This document shows, one piece after another, positions 59,676 through 64,000 of a stretch of 64,000 nt of DNA. The position numbers and the translations under genes were made by a program. The notes beneath the pieces were generated by a model that was given only the letters and a program-made list of their open reading frames with translations, was not told the origin of the DNA and ran no database searches. The DNA is from Trogon surrucura (lineage: Eukaryota > Chordata > Aves > Trogoniformes > Trogonidae): NCBI GenBank assembly GCA_020746105.1, contig CM036628.1, positions 3,854,001 through 3,918,000 of the forward strand, read 5' to 3'. Position 1 is the first letter of the stretch. Every line of letters starts with the position of its first letter.

Positions 59676-60371
59676 CTACACGTATCCCGTCAGGTTGTAG
59701 GAGTTGAACTCGCTCTTGGTCTTCTGCGTCTGGCTGACGGAGGGTCGGGGGCTCTTGCCCACCAGCAGCCGAGGCTGGTTGGTGCTTCCGTAGGTGGTCG
59801 TTGGCTCCCGGGCAGGACAAGAGGTGCAGAGGATGAAGCCACCGACGAGGGAGAGGAGGGAGGAGATGATGCCAAGGTAAAGTGCCTCTCCAAGCTCGAA
59901 CTTCATGCTGTCAGGGAGGACGGGGTTGCGGAAATCCCGCAGCACCACGTGGATGTTCCACACGAGCGGGATGAAGCAGAGCAGCCCCCCGAGGATGAAG
60001 ACCGCGCCGCCCGCCACCGCCACCCGGTCCTTGCCCGGCGAGCCCTGGCTGAAGACGGTGCACCTCATGCCCACGACAGTGAGGAGGCAGGCGAGGGAGG
60101 AGACGGCGCAGGAGCTCACCATCAGGGCTTGGGCTGCCTGGACGTCAGCGGGCAGGTTGAGCAGGGAGCTGTAGATGTCGCACTGGGTGATGCCCGTGCT
60201 GTACGTGGCGCACTCCATCCAGAGCCCCTTGGTGAAGCTCACGGCCGTCACGATGCTGGAACCGATGTAGGAGCTGGTCTTCCAGCTGGGCAGCAGCGTG
60301 GCCGTCAGCGTGCCGATGTAGCCCAGGAAGGCCACGGTGTAGCCCAGCAGCTGGAGCCCCATGGAGACCAT
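59676..60371 (-). CDS. CLDN2: Claudin-2, complete, single coding exon
   Basis: Tight-junction membrane protein forming paracellular cation- and water-permeable channels in leaky epithelia such as gut and kidney proximal tubule. 231 residues (human 230). Four membrane segments at about 7-27, 82-101, 117-138 and 163-183. The first extracellular loop holds the claudin signature: W30, G49-L50-W51, C54 and C64. Asp65, the residue that makes claudin-2 cation-selective, is present in TQCDIYS. The second loop ends with PDSMKFELGEALY. The tail ends in TGYV, a PDZ-binding motif for ZO proteins. Start ATG at 60371 has a strong CCCACCATGG context; another Met three codons later is less likely. The sequence just upstream (GGTGACAG|CCAGCC on the minus strand) could be an acceptor for a 5' noncoding exon, the usual CLDN2 layout. 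A GTTAATC half-site for HNF1, a known CLDN2 regulator, lies near 60595. Confidence 0.97.
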   Translation of the reverse strand: MVSMGLQLLGYTVAFLGYIGTLTATLLPSWKTSSYIGSSIVTAVSFTKGLWMECATYSTGITQCDIYSSLLNLPADVQAAQALMVSSCAVSSLACLLTVVGMRCTVFSQGSPGKDRVAVAGGAVFILGGLLCFIPLVWNIHVVLRDFRNPVLPDSMKFELGEALYLGIISSLLSLVGGFILCTSCPAREPTTTYGSTNQPRLLVGKSPRPSVSQTQKTKSEFNSYNLTGYV

Positions 60372-62720
60372 GGTGGGGGCTGGCTGTCACCTCCCGAGGG
60401 CTTGTGGCTTCTCACCCGGCTCGCTCCCGCGACCTTACCTTCCCATGGCCGTGCTGGCGGCTCCGCTCGCCGCAGCTCCACCCCGCTGCCGGGGGTGCTG
60501 GTTTTGTGTGGGCACCCGTGCGTGGGTGGGAGCTGGTGGGGAGGGGGGGGGAGAAGAGAGGTTACCTGCAAGAGTGGAGAGCAATCCCTCCCTGATTAAC
60601 GATTGACCCAAGCGCGTGGAAGAGCGCCAAGCGCCCTTTCACCTCCGCTATCTTCCCCGGCCAGACTTCAGAAGCAGAGCAGCGCTGCCCGGGAAGGACG
60701 CCAAAGCCCTCCCTTGCGCCGGGGCCGCAGTGGAGAGCCGGCCGCTGGTGGGGGGAAAGTGCCCGCTTGCTTTCTCGGGGGTCATTTGTCTGCTGCGATA
60801 CCCCAAGCCAAGGAAACCAAAGAGCTACGGCCACGGTGAATTATTGCCGGACGCAATTTCAGGTGGTGGTCCCTGAGGCTCCCCCAGCTGAGAGAGGGGG
60901 ATCGCACCTCATCCCGCATCTGCACGGGGCTCACTCAAGGCACCTGCAGCCGCCCCACAGCCATCACGAGCTCGGGCGGGACAACGGGATGCACTGACCT
61001 GAGGTTGAGCCGTGGTTATCAGCCTTTCCTTGCCACTGGGCACAAGGATGGAGAGGGATGCGTGTGGCAGTGACACTGTGTCCCTAGCAGAGCCCGGAGG
61101 TCCACAGAGGGCAGAATTCCACCAGGGCAAAGCATGCTCCAGCACCCTGGGGATGCTTCCCAGCAGCACCCCAGCCGAGAGGAGCGACCCATCCCTGGGT
61201 GGGGTGAGCGCACCGGGGTGCAGCTCCTGCTTTTGCTGCCATCTCCTTCTCCCAGCCCTGGGCGTGGGGCTTTGGCAGAAGCAGTGGAGTGGGGTGGTTT
61301 GTTTACCATCTACCTCGTTTCAAAATTCCCCCTCCCATGGCTTCTTGCGAAACCAGACTGAGCCCGCGCTGATGCCACGGCCAGTGGCATCTCGCCCTGG
61401 GAATGCTCCCGGCCAAGAGTGCTGCCACCGCCCAGGGCCCCCACTCCTCTCCCTGACCCACCCCCTTCTGGCACCTCAAATGCCTGGGTACTAAAGTTCC
61501 CCAAGTTTTTGCCTCCTTTCTCATGTGCTAACCAAGACCTCCCACTCTGTCTCAGGGGTGTTGCTGCAAAAGAAGCGCTTGGGATGCCAGCAGAAAAGTC
61601 ACAGGAGGGCTGTGCCAGAGCTCTGTGGTACTTACGGGGGCAGCTGGAGATGCGGCGCGGGACTGAGGGTGGCCCTGGCTGGAGCTCACCCAGGACCAGA
61701 GGAGGCTCGTCAGGGCACGGCAAGCAGTCGGGGCCCTGGCCCGGGGGGATCAGGGGCTGCGAATTGTTTAGCTACAGCTTTGCAAAATCCACCTGCAAAT
61801 CTCAGCCTGGATCAGAGGCTTATTGCAGATCAAAATTAAACCCTTTCGGCGTCGGGAAGGACTGGGGAGCTGGGATGCCTCGCTTTGCTTGTTGTCTTAC
61901 TAATTATCAGGGTAGGTTTGCCTAAGTTGCTCAGATCTGTGGCTTGCTGTCACCTTTCTGACCAGCTTGGTGGCTGGCGGGTGACTGAGTGCCACCGTCC
62001 GTGTGTCCTCTCTGGTCTGCATCGACCTGCGGGGTCCAAGGGGCAGTGAAACACCAGCAGGTTGAAACTGCCTGCGGGGTGATCTCAGGCTTTCGGTTCA
62101 CTCCTCCTGCTTGTCCTCCGCAGGGTTTGTTGTTGTAAGACTCCTGGCCCAAATGAGGAGCAAATGGAGGCGGTAATGAGGGCTGCGCTGGCCCCGTGCC
62201 CCCTCCCGCTCACCGGCTGCCGCAGATGGACAGGGACAGGGAGGGCCCCTGGTGACAAATTGTGCTCAGAGCCGAGCAGGGTCTGGCTGGCGTTTGGACA
62301 GGGGTGTTTGGTTGCTGATAGCAGAGCTACAGCAGGGACCATTTGCTATTTTCTTTCCTCATCCCAATTGAAACCCTCCTGGGAGCGGCAGGTGACCCGC
62401 CTGCCCGGTGGCATGTCACCTCGAGCGCACTCAGGCGGGAGCAGCGGGCAGGGATGGGATGCACGGCGGTGCCGGGGGTGCAAGCCTTGTGCCCTTACAT
62501 TGAGAAGTTTTCCTATACCTCCTGGTGTGTTCCACATCTCAGAAAGCCAAAAGGGAGGGCAGGGTGCACAGGTGAATACGTGCTTTCTCTCCCTGCAGCC
62601 TGGCAGCTCCCCAGGGTGATCCAAGCATGGGCCGTAGGTGTTCGAGCAGCACTGCTGGGCTGTCTGTGCCACCTGCCTTCCCTCATCCCATCACCTGCCT
62701 CCTGGCGGCTCCGTGCTTGC
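60372..62720. other. CLDN2-RIPPLY1 intergenic region
   Basis: Contains the CLDN2 promoter side (GC-rich, about 60400-60760) and otherwise no coding exon I can support. A CLDN2 noncoding first exon may lie here but cannot be placed. Confidence 0.5.
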
Positions 62721-62727
62721 CACTGCT

Positions 62728-62930
62728 ACAGCCCATCACGCTGTCCTCATCACGCCCACCGCCGCATCCCCATGCCCGTCACATGGTCTTCATCATGCCC
62801 ACTGCACTGTCCCCATCGCAGGCCCACCACGCTGTGCCCTGACATGCCCGTCAGGCTGTCCCCCGGCATGGCCATTGCGCTGTCCCCGTCCCATACCCCT
62901 CGTGCTGCCCCAGCACTCCCTGTCCCTTCC
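62728..62930. repeat. Degenerate tandem repeat, about 24-bp unit
   Basis: Blocks beginning CCCA/CCCG followed by CACGCTGT, CCCCATCACG and similar recur roughly every 24 bases (for example near 62728, 62796, 62822, 62846, 62871). GC-rich minisatellite, poorly conserved. It makes open frames rich in Pro, His and Ser that have no family match. Confidence 0.65.
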
Positions 62931-63138
62931 CCATGTACCCTATCCTTTATGCAAATGGCTACAAAGAGCACTTAATCATCCTCGTTAATCGTCTCTGCCT
63001 TCCCCCTGTTCCCTCCCGGGGATTTTCTCACAAACGGTGTCTGACTTTTCCCTTCTGTGTTTTGCTTTTCCACCAGAGATCGCAGCCCCTCCACCCCCAG
63101 CCTCCCCCTGGCCCTCTGTTTACACAACTGGGACAAAT

Positions 63139-63146
63139 TTCACACC
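63139..63146 (+). promoter_or_regulatory. T-box half-site upstream of RIPPLY1
   Basis: TTCACACC contains the T-box core TCACACC, about 130 bases upstream of the RIPPLY1 start codon and 80 upstream of its TATA box. RIPPLY genes are activated by Tbx6-class factors in presomitic mesoderm and then repress them, so a T-box site here is plausible. Short motif, so chance is possible. Confidence 0.4.
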
Positions 63147-63225
63147 CCGGGGACCGCTGCCCCACATCCCCAGTCCCTTCTTTCCCTGCCCCGAAGAACT
63201 GGTGAGTCACTGGCTGGGGCAGGGC

Positions 63226-63232
63226 TATAAAG
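63226..63232 (+). promoter_or_regulatory. RIPPLY1 TATA box
   Basis: TATAAAG 46 bases before the ATG at 63278; predicts transcription start near 63255-63260 and a very short 5' UTR. The only TATA promoter in the window, fitting a developmental rather than housekeeping gene. Confidence 0.7.
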
Positions 63233-63277
63233 TCCTCGCCAAGGGTCTGCAGCATCAGAGGTGACACCGTTGCCACC

Positions 63278-63813
63278 ATGGAAGCTGCTGCCTGTTGCCT
63301 GCCTCCCCACGGGCTCCGAGTGCCTGCGGCCAGCACTCGCCCAGACGCCGGGCTGGAGCAAGGGGGAAGGTACCTGGGTGCTGCGCAGCCCGGGGGGGAC
63401 TAGGGATGGTGGGTGCGTGGGAGGTGGGATGGGGAGCTGGGTTGGGATGAAGGCTGTGCAGCCCCTGCTCTGATGGGGACCCCTATGATTCCGTTGGCTG
63501 TGGGAGAGAGAGAGGAGCCCAGGGAGTGATGCTGGGGGTCTCCCGGGGGGGCTGAAGGAGGACAAGGAGCACTGAAGTCAAGGTGGTACGAGTGCTCTCA
63601 CACGTGGGTGACACCGTAGCCATGAAGCCGGGCACATGAGCCTGTGGGGCCAGGGCTGCACGGCTGCAACGGGGAGGGGGGAGACGCGAGGCGAGGGGGC
63701 AGCAGGCCAGGGTGGGCAACCTACTCTCTGCACCCAGATCGCTGCCTCTCTGGAGACCATGGCTGCCCCGAGCAGAGGAAGGAACCAGACGGTGGAGGGA
63801 GCAGACAGACACC
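63278..63813 (+). CDS. RIPPLY1: Ripply transcriptional repressor 1, 5' part (two exons; continues past the window)
   Basis: Nuclear adaptor that recruits Groucho/TLE co-repressors to T-box factors and helps set somite boundaries. Exons seen: 63278-63369 (92 nt, starts MEAAACCLPPHG, donor GTACCT) and 63738-63813 (76 nt, acceptor CACCCAG, donor GTGAGT). The join gives SLPLWRPWLPR; the WRPW tetrapeptide at residues 36-39 (63751-63762) is the Groucho-binding motif of the Ripply family and fixes the frame. The second exon ends between codons. The Ripply homology domain and the acidic tail must lie to the right of the window. Position next to CLDN2 and opposite in strand matches human. Start has a GCCACCATGG context. 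Confidence 0.85.
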
Positions 63814-64000
63814 GTGAGTGTTACGCTCCCTGCTGCTGTGCCCAGCTGCCCCGGTGCATCACCCCACAGCCCCGCTGGGGCAGGGCCAGGCGGACCCCCC
63901 AGGGCAGCCTGAATGAGCCGCCTGTTCCCAGACCCGTGGGGCATTCCTCAGGGGGTTAGCCGGGTGCCCGGGCATGAGCTTTCGAGCACGGCGGGGAGAT
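63814..64000 (+). other. RIPPLY1 intron 2 (partial)
   Basis: Sequence after the GTGAGT donor at 63814. No acceptor joined to recognisable Ripply domain sequence before the window ends. Confidence 0.6.

Noticed and set aside
1-64000. CRISPR arrays, tRNA or rRNA genes, bacterial-type operons, toxin or defence systems
   Set aside because: None seen. Tandem repeats present are micro- and minisatellites of a vertebrate genome.

Overview
The window is vertebrate nuclear DNA, almost certainly from a bird. Evidence: multi-exon genes with GT-AG introns; seven CR1 LINE 3' fragments of avian type; an avian ERVL-type LTR; CpG islands at gene starts; and coding sequence close to known vertebrate proteins. 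The species cannot be named from the sequence. Gene order is DNAAF6(-), NUP62/NUP62CL(+), RBM41(+), MORC4(+), CLDN2(-), RIPPLY1(+, running off the right end). This is the order and relative orientation of the human Xq22.3 block, which is autosomal in birds. I built every exon chain by hand from splice sites, reading frame and recalled family similarity. All complete chains close in frame.

Layout. 1-5100: no recognisable gene. 5709-14641: DNAAF6 (dynein arm preassembly factor, seven coding exons, minus). About 14950-15850: a CpG island between divergent DNAAF6 and NUP62, holding a near-consensus RFX X-box and CCAAT boxes. 15534-25917: a full-length, 12-exon p62 nucleoporin with FG domain and coiled coil, at the locus where human has only C-terminal NUP62CL. 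27749-34463: RBM41 (seven coding exons, C-terminal RRM). 35673-45190: MORC4 (12 coding exons; GHKL ATPase and CW zinc finger), with two introns carrying textbook U12-type signals, a two-residue loss in the ATP-lid GxG motif, and an early stop that removes the usual C-terminal half. 45191-59190: gene-poor, repeat-rich (broken 1.4 kb CR1, microsatellite, LTR plus 49-bp minisatellite). 59676-60371: CLDN2 in one coding exon. 60372-63277: intergenic with a short tandem repeat. 63278-63813: first two coding exons of RIPPLY1, including its WRPW motif, behind a TATA box.

The genes do not form a pathway. They are neighbours by conserved synteny: cilia assembly, nuclear pore, minor-spliceosome-linked RNA binding, chromatin, tight junction and somite patterning. 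There is no defence system, CRISPR array or prokaryotic operon, and I found no wholly new system. The most interesting signals are the two U12 introns of MORC4 with its eroded ATPase motif and short C-terminus, the complete multi-exon p62 gene, and the X-box in the DNAAF6/NUP62 shared promoter.
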